A stretch of 7,274 nt of DNA from Ignavibacteriaceae bacterium (GTDB taxonomy: Bacteria > Bacteroidota > Ignavibacteria > Ignavibacteriales > Ignavibacteriaceae). The notes beneath the pieces are model-generated. The model made no database searches and was not told the DNA's origin. It saw nothing but the letters and a program-made list of their open reading frames with translations. Position numbers and translations under genes: made by a program. Shown piece by piece: positions 1 through 6,516 of the stretch (the first letter of the stretch is position 1; each line of letters starts with the position of its first letter). The stretch is taken from positions 1 to 7,274 of the forward strand of contig JAPHUI010000203.1 in NCBI GenBank assembly GCA_026193755.1. Reading direction: 5' to 3'.

Positions 1-186
1 ATAATTGCCGAAGGTAAAAAAGTCGGCGTTATAACAAGCGGAACAGTGAGCCCGGTACTTGAAAAACCAATTGCGCTTGGTTACGTGGATAAGCCATTTA
101 ATTCACCTGGTAGTGAAGTATTATTTAAAATCAGGGATAAAGAATTTCCTGCGCGTATTACAAAACTTCCATTTGTAAAAAAATAA
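1..186 (+). CDS. gcvT: Aminomethyltransferase (glycine cleavage T protein), C-terminal fragment
   Basis: Frame 1 is open from the window edge to a TAA at 184-186 and encodes the last 61 residues of a protein whose start lies outside the window. The fragment matches the end of GcvT: a strand reading VGVITSGTVSPVLEKPIALG, then YVD, a segment of the type G-S-E-V-x-F-K-I-R-D-K, and the closing P-A-R-I-T-K-L-P-F-V-K-K. This corresponds to the C-terminal beta-barrel domain of the family, which is usually about 360 residues long. GcvT transfers the methylene group from the aminomethyl-lipoyl H protein to tetrahydrofolate and releases ammonia in the cytoplasmic glycine cleavage system. The folate-binding core is not visible here, so a related folate-dependent protein is possible but less likely. 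The next gene begins 8 bases after the stop, consistent with co-transcription. Confidence 0.9.
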   Translation: MIAEGKKVGVITSGTVSPVLEKPIALGYVDKPFNSPGSEVLFKIRDKEFPARITKLPFVKK

Positions 187-194
187 TAACTGAA

Positions 195-917
195 ATGAAA
201 CTGGACATACTTTTTTCTCCCGTACTTACAGATGAACTTTTCTTTACCGGGAAAACAACTGTAGTTATTGATATTTTACGTGCTTCCTCAACTATAGTTG
301 AAGCACTGTCAAACGGAGCAAAAGAAATTGTACCCGTTGGCACTATAGAGTTTGCGGTAAAGGTATCGGGAGGTATGTTTGGCGGACAAACCTTGCTTGG
401 CGGAGAGCGAAACACTAAAAAGATTGAAGGATTTGCACTTGGCAATTCACCTTCAGAATATACAGCCGATGTTGTTGCCGGCAAGACAATAGTTTTTTAC
501 TCTACCAATGGTTCCAGAGCCATAGTTAAAGCCAAATACTCTTCTAATCTGTTTATTTGTTCTTTTAATAATATAATGGCAGTTGCAAGACATCTTAAAA
601 AGTTTAATGAGGATGTTATTATTCTTTGTGCTGGTAATAATAACTTTTTTAGCCTCGAAGATTTTGTTTGTGCCGGTATGCTAGTTAATGAGTTAACAAA
701 CGGAAAGAAAAAGAATGATCTGACTGATTCTTCAACAAGTGCTTTGGTATTGTTTAAGGCTTTCGGTAAAGAAATTCACAAAATGTTATCCGAAACTGAG
801 CACGGTCAGCTCTTAATAAAAAATGGCTATGAGAAAGATTTAAAAGCGTGTGCAGTGCTTAACAACAAGGATGTGATTCCCTTTTATTCGGGAAATGCCA
901 TAAAGGTTTTGAAGTAA
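195..917 (+). CDS. comB: ComB-family 2-phosphosulfolactate phosphatase
   Basis: This 240-residue protein has the usual ComB length and its conserved blocks in order: D-I-L-R-A-S-S-T-I at 26-34, L-G-G-E-R at 68-72, G-F-A-L-G-N-S-P-S-E-Y at 79-89, S-T-N-G-S-R-A-I at 103-110, and C-A-G ... F-S-L-E-D-F-V-C-A-G at 145-161. The first, second and last blocks contain the acidic residues expected of this Mg-dependent phosphatase fold. The family enzyme hydrolyses 2-phosphosulfolactate to sulfolactate, a step in coenzyme M synthesis in methanogens; many bacteria carry homologues with an unproven substrate. No signal peptide is seen, so it is cytoplasmic. The ATG at 195 gives the standard family N-terminus but has no clear Shine-Dalgarno sequence. 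The block normally read as T-T-N-G-T is S-T-N-G-S here, a mild change. No comA or comC is visible, so the family assignment is firm but the physiological substrate is not. Confidence 0.88.
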   Translation: MKLDILFSPVLTDELFFTGKTTVVIDILRASSTIVEALSNGAKEIVPVGTIEFAVKVSGGMFGGQTLLGGERNTKKIEGFALGNSPSEYTADVVAGKTIVFYSTNGSRAIVKAKYSSNLFICSFNNIMAVARHLKKFNEDVIILCAGNNNFFSLEDFVCAGMLVNELTNGKKKNDLTDSSTSALVLFKAFGKEIHKMLSETEHGQLLIKNGYEKDLKACAVLNNKDVIPFYSGNAIKVLK

Positions 918-929
918 TCGACTTGCAAA

Positions 930-3341
930 ATGGCAGCAAAAAAAAACAGAGCAAACAACAAAAGAAACAATTCTAAAAAGAGTTATTTTAGCTTATCCTC
1001 AGAGAAGAAGAAAAGAATAGCGGGTATTTTTTTAATTCTCTTTTCTATTTTTCTTTTACTCTGTATTGTTTCCTATGATAGAAGAGATGAGGTTTATCTT
1101 GAAAATTCTATTTTTTCTAAAATAGAAACTCACAACTGGTTGGGTATGTTAGGTGCACATCTCTCTTATTTTTTTATAAATAACATTATAGGTTATTTTT
1201 CAATTGTCTTTCCGGCGATTTTGTTTTTGTGGGGCGTCTCACTCTTCAAAAAAATACCTTTCAAAACCAAGATTCATACGACAAACTTTTTACTAATTTC
1301 CGGTCTAACTTTTGCGTCTTTTTTTGGAGTTCTAAAAGTTGGATTTATGGTTTTTCCCGGCGTAAAAGAACTGAGAGGGAATATAGGTGAATATTTAGGG
1401 AATTGGCTTAACGGAATACTGGGAGGGATAGGAAGCATTCTGCTTCTTCTTTTTGTCTCAGCAACGGCTCTCATCTTTGCTTTTGATATAAAAATTGAAA
1501 ACATTTTTCAGATTCTCAAAAATTTGTTTGCTTCAAAACCGGATGATAAAATAAAAATTGTCAGGAAAGAGGATGAAACCTCTAATCTTGATAAAATTAA
1601 AAAGCTTGGTAAGGGGAAGAAAAAATCTGTTGCTGCTGAAGAGGAATATCCAACTGCTGATGAATTAATGGAAGAGGAAGCATCGGCACAAACAAGTATC
1701 AAGATAATCAGAAAAGATAAACCCGAAGTCCCTGAAGAAAATGACATTTCAATTGACGAAAGAAAAAAAGTCGATCTTGAAAAAACCGGTGAATTGCCTG
1801 CTGAGAAATTTATAAGTGAGGAAGAAAAAAAGCTTCCCGATCCCTGGGAGGAAGATTTGAATTATGAACTTCCCGGGCTTGATCTTCTTCAACCTGCAGC
1901 TGCTGAAGATATCAAAGTTGCAGAAGAAGAGTTGACAAGGAATGCAGAACTACTGAAAGACAAACTTAAATTGTTCGATATTGAAATCCAGAACATTTCT
2001 GTTACTCCCGGACCTGTAGTTACACTTTATGAAATAGTACCGGCACCGGGAGTTAAAATAAGTAAAATTGTCGCACTCGAAAATGATATCGCACTTGCTC
2101 TTTCCGCAAGAGGAATAAGAATTATTGCACCTATTCCTGGTAAGGGTGCTATAGGTGTTGAGATACCAAACTCAGAAGCTGCGATTGTTAATGCCCGATC
2201 AGTGCTTGGTAAAATTCAGGATACTAAGATGCAATTACCTCTGTCGTTAGGCAAAACGATAAGCGGTGATGTTTATATGACTGATCTTTCTTTAATGCCT
2301 CATTTACTGATTGCTGGTTCGACAGGTTCTGGGAAAAGCGTTGGAATAAATATGATTATAAGCAGTCTGCTTTATTCTAAAATTCCTGCAGATGTCAAGT
2401 TCATTCTTGTCGATCCAAAGAAAATAGAATTATCATTTTATAACAAATTAAGAAGACACTATCTTGCAGTTTCTCCCGATGTTGATGAAGAAATAATCAC
2501 TATACCGCAAAACGCTGTAATTATGCTCAAGTCCGTTGAGGTTGAAATGGAAAAAAGATATGACAGACTTGCAAAAGCGGGTGTGAGAAACATAGTTGAT
2601 TACAATAAAAAGATTGATAATCCTAAAACCAAACCTCACGACACGGAATCAATAAAGCATCATCATTTACCATATCTTATTGTAATTATCGATGAGCTTG
2701 CCGACTTAATGATTACTGCAGGCAAAGATGTTGAAGGTCCCATTACACGTTTAGCGCAGCTTGCCCGTGCAGTGGGAATTCATCTTGTACTTGCAACTCA
2801 AAGACCTTCAGTGAATGTTATTACGGGTGTTATAAAAGCCAACTTTAGTTCAAGAATTGCATACCAGGTTGCAACTAAAATTGATTCCAGAACTATTCTC
2901 GATATGAATGGCGCAGAACAATTGCTCGGTAGAGGAGATATGCTTTTTCTCCCAACAGGATCGCCCAAACCAATTCGCATGCAGAATGCATTTATTTCTA
3001 CTGATGAGGTTGAAGCCATAACAAATTACGTTTATTCTCAACCATCTTATTCTAAACCGTATTATCTTCCTTCAATTTATGAAAAGAAAAGAGGTTCCTC
3101 TTCAGGATTTTCTGTCGATCTTGATCCAATGTTTGAAGAAGCAGCAAGAGTTATAGTACGCCATCAGCAGGGTTCGGTATCTTTACTGCAGAGAAAATTA
3201 AAACTGGGCTATTCCCGTGCCGCAAGAATTGTTGATCAACTGGAAGATGCCGGAATTGTTGGACCAAATGATGGAAGTAAAGCCAGACAAGTTTTGGTTG
3301 AAAATGAAGAACAACTTGAAACAGTATTAAGAACACTTTGA
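930..3341 (+). CDS. ftsK: DNA translocase FtsK (FtsK/SpoIIIE family)
   Basis: This 803-residue septal DNA pump segregates chromosome termini during division and normally activates XerCD recombination at dif. A lysine/arginine-rich cytoplasmic start (residues 3-29) is followed by four hydrophobic segments, roughly 30-48, 79-103, 119-142 and 161-186. A charged, low-complexity linker runs over about 200-310. The motor alpha domain covers about 325-430. The RecA-like beta domain carries Walker A G-S-T-G-S-G-K-S at 463-470, Walker B L-I-V-I-I-D-E-L at 583-590 followed by A-D-L-M, and L-A-T-Q-R-P-S at 621-627. A C-terminal winged-helix gamma domain at about 730-800 has the DNA-recognition helix G-Y-S-R-A-A-R-I-V-D-Q-L-E; in characterised FtsK this domain reads KOPS polarity sequences. 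All motor motifs are intact. The ATG at 930 is 12 bases after comB and lacks a clear Shine-Dalgarno sequence; the next in-frame ATG would remove the first membrane segment. Confidence 0.97.
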   Translation: MAAKKNRANNKRNNSKKSYFSLSSEKKKRIAGIFLILFSIFLLLCIVSYDRRDEVYLENSIFSKIETHNWLGMLGAHLSYFFINNIIGYFSIVFPAILFLWGVSLFKKIPFKTKIHTTNFLLISGLTFASFFGVLKVGFMVFPGVKELRGNIGEYLGNWLNGILGGIGSILLLLFVSATALIFAFDIKIENIFQILKNLFASKPDDKIKIVRKEDETSNLDKIKKLGKGKKKSVAAEEEYPTADELMEEEASAQTSIKIIRKDKPEVPEENDISIDERKKVDLEKTGELPAEKFISEEEKKLPDPWEEDLNYELPGLDLLQPAAAEDIKVAEEELTRNAELLKDKLKLFDIEIQNISVTPGPVVTLYEIVPAPGVKISKIVALENDIALALSARGIRIIAPIPGKGAIGVEIPNSEAAIVNARSVLGKIQDTKMQLPLSLGKTISGDVYMTDLSLMPHLLIAGSTGSGKSVGINMIISSLLYSKIPADVKFILVDPKKIELSFYNKLRRHYLAVSPDVDEEIITIPQNAVIMLKSVEVEMEKRYDRLAKAGVRNIVDYNKKIDNPKTKPHDTESIKHHHLPYLIVIIDELADLMITAGKDVEGPITRLAQLARAVGIHLVLATQRPSVNVITGVIKANFSSRIAYQVATKIDSRTILDMNGAEQLLGRGDMLFLPTGSPKPIRMQNAFISTDEVEAITNYVYSQPSYSKPYYLPSIYEKKRGSSSGFSVDLDPMFEEAARVIVRHQQGSVSLLQRKLKLGYSRAARIVDQLEDAGIVGPNDGSKARQVLVENEEQLETVLRTL

Positions 3342-3344
3342 GGA
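3340..3344 (+). promoter_or_regulatory. Shine-Dalgarno site of lolA, overlapping the ftsK stop
   Basis: GAGGA lies 8 bases before the ATG at 3353, and its first two bases are also the last two of the ftsK TGA stop (3339-3341). This placement favours ATG 3353 over the in-frame TTG at 3338 as the lolA start, and would let ribosomes finishing ftsK re-initiate on lolA. Confidence 0.6.
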
Positions 3345-3352
3345 AAAAAATA

Positions 3353-3961
3353 ATGTTTGTCAGAAATATTTTTGTGCTAATTATTACATTCGTTTTTTGC
3401 AACAGCATTATTGCACAAGACGATGCGAAAGCTTTATTGAAGAATATTCAGGATAATTTCGATTCAATAGATGATTTATCTGCTGAGATTACTCAATTGA
3501 TAAACGGTAAGATTAATCTTGAAGGCAAAGTTTATTACAAAAAAGAAAATCATTTAAGATTTGAATTCAACAATATGCTTATTGTTTCTGATGGAGAGAC
3601 TTCATGGAATTATAATAAGAAGCAGAACAAAGTTATAATAACTGATTATGATACAGAGGGTAACAAAATTCTTTCGCTCCGTCAGATAATTTATGAATAT
3701 CCGGATGAATGTGAATTAAGTACTTATGATAGTGAGGGGGAAAAGGTTCTGCAATTAATTCCTAAAAATAACTCACTAAGTTTTAATTCTGTTAAACTAT
3801 TCATCACTGATGATAATTTGATCTCAAAAGTTTTAATCGATGATCCCCCAACTGGCTCAATTCAGGTTTTTCTTTCAAATTATAAAATAAATAAAAATTT
3901 GTCCGACAGTTTGTTTTCATTCTCTCCACCCGAAGGAAGTCAGGTTCTTGATCTCAGATAA
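3353..3961 (+). CDS. lolA: LolA-like outer-membrane lipoprotein carrier protein
   Basis: The protein has 202 residues from the ATG at 3353. A hydrophobic signal peptide ends at I-I-A|Q (predicted cleavage after residue 21), so the product is periplasmic. The mature part matches LolA: an amphipathic start (A-K-A-L-L-K-N-I-Q), then D-L-S-A-E-I-T-Q, E-G-K-V-Y-Y-K-K, L-R-F-E-F, S-D-G-E-T-S-W-N-Y, and a C-terminus F-S-F-S-P-P-E-G-S-Q-V-L-D-L. LolA receives lipoproteins released from the inner membrane by the LolCDE transporter and carries them across the periplasm to the outer membrane. Its position directly after ftsK repeats the ftsK-lolA order known from E. coli and other bacteria. An in-frame TTG at 3338 would add five residues (M-R-K-K-I) and give a more basic signal-peptide start; it has no good Shine-Dalgarno sequence, so I prefer 3353, but the choice is not settled. 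The stop lies inside the start of the next gene. Confidence 0.85.
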   Translation: MFVRNIFVLIITFVFCNSIIAQDDAKALLKNIQDNFDSIDDLSAEITQLINGKINLEGKVYYKKENHLRFEFNNMLIVSDGETSWNYNKKQNKVIITDYDTEGNKILSLRQIIYEYPDECELSTYDSEGEKVLQLIPKNNSLSFNSVKLFITDDNLISKVLIDDPPTGSIQVFLSNYKINKNLSDSLFSFSPPEGSQVLDLR

Positions 3962-4994
3962 CGCAAAGAAAATACCTGCATTAAGAGGGCTTTTCAATTT
4001 TTTACTCTCAATTGGATTAGCAGTGCTGTTTTTATATCTGGCCTTTCAGGGTGTTGATTTTAGTGAAGTGTTGACACAAGTTTCAGAGGCATCAATATTC
4101 TGGATGGTAATTTTTTCTGTCACTGTGCTGCTTGGTCATTTTATCAGGACAATCAGGTGGAAAATAATATTGCATTCAGTTAAACCTGATGCTAAAATGA
4201 AAAACCTATTCGGTGCACTTATGATTGGATACGGAGTTAATTGTGTAACTCCGAAGCTTGGTGAGGTTACCCGTGCGATCATGATAGGCAGGTACGAAAA
4301 TCTTTCAAAGTCTTCTATGTTCGGAACGGTAATAGTTGAAAGAGTTATTGATATTATTGCTCTTGGATTATCAGTTTTAATCTCCGCTTTTATTTGGAGT
4401 TCGAGTCTGTATAAAACTTTTCCATGGCTTGAATCGGCACTTTACTTATCTGCTGCTCTAATGGTTGTCATTTTACTGGTAATCTTCCTTTTAGTTAAAC
4501 TTAAAGAAAGATTTTATGGCGTGATTTTAAAATTGGTCGGAAAAATGTCACAGAAAATTTCGGACAAGCTTGGTTACATTTTCGAAATGCTCATTCAGGG
4601 ATTTACAAGTCTTAAGGGAACTAAAAACTATATACTTACGATATTAGTAACTGTAATTCTTCTTTTAGCATACGCATTAAGTGCTTATTTAGGATTTTTT
4701 ATGCTGGGAATGCAATCGATAAAAGATGTGACTTATTCTATGGGCTGGATTCTTATGAGCATTAGCGCAATCGGTGTTGTTATTCCTACTCCCGGTGCAA
4801 CAGGTTCATATCACGCACTTGCAATAAGCACGCTGGTTCTTCTCTTTGGATTCGGTGATACAATAAGTGCTGCCTATGCTTTTCTTACACATATAATCTC
4901 TTACTTTTTATTTATTATTACTGCAATTATTATGTTCTTTTTACTTAATAAACAGCACGCCAGTTTACTTAACATATTTAAAACAAATTCTTAA
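3948..4994 (+). CDS. Flippase-like multi-pass membrane protein (UPF0104 / MprF N-terminal-like family)
   Basis: This 348-residue inner-membrane protein has about seven to eight hydrophobic segments, roughly at 15-33, 50-66, 86-102, 126-147, 162-184, 228-247, 262-300 and 306-334. Family signatures are G-H-F-I-R-T-I-R-W-K at 63-72, N-C-V-T-P-K-L-G-E-V-T-R-A at 98-110, V-I-V-E-R-V-I-D at 128-135, and V-V-I-P-T-P-G-A-T-G-S-Y at 277-288. These belong to the family often annotated as lysylphosphatidylglycerol synthase transmembrane region or glycosyltransferase 2 associated; MprF uses this module to flip aminoacylated lipid. The aminoacyl-transferase domain of MprF is absent, so a synthase function is not supported; lipid transport is an inference. 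The start is a TTG at 3948, overlapping the last 14 bases of lolA, with AAGGA at 3933-3937 ten bases upstream. No ATG is available before residue 53, which lies inside membrane segment two, so a non-ATG start is needed. Confidence 0.82.
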   Translation: MISDNAKKIPALRGLFNFLLSIGLAVLFLYLAFQGVDFSEVLTQVSEASIFWMVIFSVTVLLGHFIRTIRWKIILHSVKPDAKMKNLFGALMIGYGVNCVTPKLGEVTRAIMIGRYENLSKSSMFGTVIVERVIDIIALGLSVLISAFIWSSSLYKTFPWLESALYLSAALMVVILLVIFLLVKLKERFYGVILKLVGKMSQKISDKLGYIFEMLIQGFTSLKGTKNYILTILVTVILLLAYALSAYLGFFMLGMQSIKDVTYSMGWILMSISAIGVVIPTPGATGSYHALAISTLVLLFGFGDTISAAYAFLTHIISYFLFIITAIIMFFLLNKQHASLLNIFKTNS

Positions 4995-4999
4995 GAGAC

Positions 5000-5662
5000 A
5001 TGAAAAAAATCACAGTTTTATTTTTTTTGATAATTGCTTCAGGTTTTACTCTTGCACAAATTGAACTGAAAGGTACGATGGGGATAAATTTTTTAAGTTC
5101 TCCTTCTCTGCAGGATTATATTAATCAAAACTATGCACCGTCTGATGCTCAACTCGGTACATTTAACTCAGCAGTTATCTTTACTGGAGAAGTCGGAACA
5201 TTTATTGGAAAAGACTTTGAGCTAAGTCTTGAAATTCCATACCAGATTTACTCCTATACTGAAAACGTCGGCTTGGGGCAATATGAGCTGGCGTACAATT
5301 CGTTTATGCCTTCCGTTATGGCTTATTATGTTCTCTTAGGGAGCGGGTTTAATTTTAAATTTGGAGGTGGTGCGGGACCCCGGTTTGTAAACGTGAGTGA
5401 AAATAAAAAGTGGCAGGGAACTGAGGAATCATTCAGTTCAATCGGTTTCGGTGGTCTATTACGGGTTGAGGGTAATACTGCACTGGCTGAAAATGTCTAC
5501 GCAAACATCGGGCTGGATTTAAGATATGATGTAAACGGAGAACCCGAGAATAGCGATAGTAAAAAACTTGTTAATAATGTTAAGGGTGAAAAAGTCAACT
5601 TTAACTCTTTTTCACTTGGTGTCAAGTTGGGAATTTCATACTTGTTTTTGGGAGACAATTGA
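5000..5662 (+). CDS. Putative outer-membrane beta-barrel protein, unknown function
   Basis: The protein has 220 residues. A typical signal peptide (M-K-K, a hydrophobic core, then F-T-L-A|Q with cleavage after residue 19) directs export. The mature part is rich in glycine and aromatic residues arranged in alternating stretches that look like membrane beta-strands, roughly at 21-33, 54-67, 72-86, 94-111, 115-130, 145-158, 163-178 and 200-217. That would make an eight-stranded barrel, as in small OmpA/OmpX/OmpW-like proteins, and G-G-G-A-G-P-R-F at 122-129 is a pattern often seen in such barrels. I do not recognise a named family. The final strand ends Y-L-F, but three residues (G-D-N) follow instead of the usual terminal aromatic residue. 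The ATG at 5000 is 5 bases after the preceding stop with only a weak AAGAGA upstream. The stop overlaps the uppP start. An outer-membrane location is inferred from strand pattern and signal peptide only. Confidence 0.72.
   Translation: MKKITVLFFLIIASGFTLAQIELKGTMGINFLSSPSLQDYINQNYAPSDAQLGTFNSAVIFTGEVGTFIGKDFELSLEIPYQIYSYTENVGLGQYELAYNSFMPSVMAYYVLLGSGFNFKFGGGAGPRFVNVSENKKWQGTEESFSSIGFGGLLRVEGNTALAENVYANIGLDLRYDVNGEPENSDSKKLVNNVKGEKVNFNSFSLGVKLGISYLFLGDN
5650..5662 (+). promoter_or_regulatory. uppP ribosome-binding site and TTGA start/stop overlap
   Basis: GGGAG at 5650-5654 lies 4 bases before the TTG start of uppP at 5659. The TTG shares two bases with the TGA stop (5660-5662) of the barrel-protein gene. 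Such an overlap normally couples translation of the second gene to termination of the first. The spacing is shorter than ideal. Confidence 0.55.
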
Positions 5663-6507
5663 ATTTATTTGAAGCTATTCTTCTCGGAATTATTCAAGGG
5701 CTTTCTGAATTCTTACCGATTAGCAGCACGGGACATCTTACTATTGTTGGCAAGCTTCTCAATCTTGTTTCAGAAAGTCATCCTGAAAGCTGGACCTCTT
5801 TTATTGCAGTAATTCAATTGGGAACTATGGCTGCAGTTCTTGTTTACTTTGCAAAAGATATTTTTTTAATTATAAAAGATTTCTTAAAGGAGAATTTAAT
5901 TCACAGGAAAAAATTTTCAGAGCAGACTGTGAACTCGCGAATGGGATGGTTGGTAATTATTGGTACTATTCCAGTTGTAATAATCGGCTTTGCATTCAAA
6001 GATATTATTGAAAGTGCGCTTACAAAAAATCTATACGTAATTGCTTTTAGTCTAATTGGATTGGCAATCATATTAGCAATAGGAGAAAAGGTAGCTAACT
6101 TCAAGAAAGATTTAAAAGATATTTCCGTTTTAGATTCATTCTTGATTGGAATTGCTCAAACATTTGCATTAATTCCCGGCTCATCGCGTTCAGGTACAAC
6201 AATAACAGGAGGATTATTTTTAGGATTAAAGAGAGATGTTGCTGCAAGATTTTCTTTCTTGCTCAGCATTCCTGCAGTCTTAGCCAGCGGAATATTCGAG
6301 CTGTACCATTCGCTAAAATATTTAACTGCTGATATGGGACTCAATCTTGTAGTTGCAACAATAGTCTCGGGCATAAGCGGATACATTGCAATTGATTTTC
6401 TATTGAAGTATTTAAAGAAGCATTCAACATTTCTGTTTGTTTATTACAGAATAGCAGCAGGAATTTTTATTCTGATATTATTATTAACTAACATCATAAA
6501 ACCATAA
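5659..6507 (+). CDS. uppP: Undecaprenyl-diphosphate phosphatase (UppP/BacA)
   Basis: This 282-residue, highly hydrophobic inner-membrane enzyme is of normal family length (about 265-285). It dephosphorylates undecaprenyl diphosphate to the monophosphate, regenerating the lipid carrier for peptidoglycan and other surface polymers; the family also confers bacitracin resistance when overproduced. The first signature is at 10-26, with Q13-G-L-S-E17 matching the (E/Q)xxxE motif, then F-L-P-I-S-S-T-G-H ending at His26. The second is P-G-S-S-R-S-G-T-T at 173-181, containing the conserved arginine R177. F-S-F-L-L-S-I-P-A follows at 198-206. Catalytic positions are all present. The start is a TTG at 5659: the resulting N-L-F-E-A-I-L-L-G-I-I-Q-G aligns with the family N-terminus, and no ATG exists close enough to replace it. 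It overlaps the preceding gene by 4 bases and is followed by the cyclophilin gene after 9 bases. Confidence 0.96.
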   Translation: MNLFEAILLGIIQGLSEFLPISSTGHLTIVGKLLNLVSESHPESWTSFIAVIQLGTMAAVLVYFAKDIFLIIKDFLKENLIHRKKFSEQTVNSRMGWLVIIGTIPVVIIGFAFKDIIESALTKNLYVIAFSLIGLAIILAIGEKVANFKKDLKDISVLDSFLIGIAQTFALIPGSSRSGTTITGGLFLGLKRDVAARFSFLLSIPAVLASGIFELYHSLKYLTADMGLNLVVATIVSGISGYIAIDFLLKYLKKHSTFLFVYYRIAAGIFILILLLTNIIKP

Positions 6508-6511
6508 GGAG
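6505..6511 (+). promoter_or_regulatory. Strong Shine-Dalgarno site of the cyclophilin gene
   Basis: TAAGGAG lies 5 bases before the ATG at 6517 and includes the TAA stop of uppP (6505-6507). It is the closest match to the consensus ribosome-binding sequence among the gene starts in this window, suggesting that this last gene of the unit may be translated more strongly than its neighbours. Confidence 0.75.
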
Positions 6512-6516
6512 AAAAA

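Noticed and set aside
158..484. Minus-strand open frame of about 108 codons opposite comB
   Set aside because: It lies antisense to a gene with clear family motifs, has no recognisable domain and no sensible start context, and its composition is what the complement of comB would give.
1274..1747. Two minus-strand open frames (1274-1504 and 1508-1747) opposite the ftsK membrane and linker region
   Set aside because: Both are serine/phenylalanine-rich translations of the complement of ftsK, with no motifs and no ribosome-binding sites. ftsK is intact across the region.
3338..3352. TTG at 3338 as the start of lolA
   Set aside because: It would add M-R-K-K-I and overlap the ftsK stop, but GAGGA is placed correctly for ATG 3353 and not for this TTG. 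It is kept as an alternative because the extra basic residues would suit a signal peptide.
2448..3408. Minus-strand open frames opposite the ftsK motor domain and the ftsK-lolA junction
   Set aside because: They overlap highly conserved Walker and gamma-domain codons, overlap one another in different frames, and resemble no known protein.
3948..4994. Full MprF-type lysylphosphatidylglycerol synthase
   Set aside because: Only the membrane flippase-like region is present; the cytoplasmic aminoacyl-transferase domain is missing and the next gene encodes an unrelated barrel protein.
5901..6386. Minus-strand open frames (5901-6104 and 6156-6386) opposite uppP
   Set aside because: They are antisense to a complete uppP with all signature motifs and show no domain or start signal of their own.
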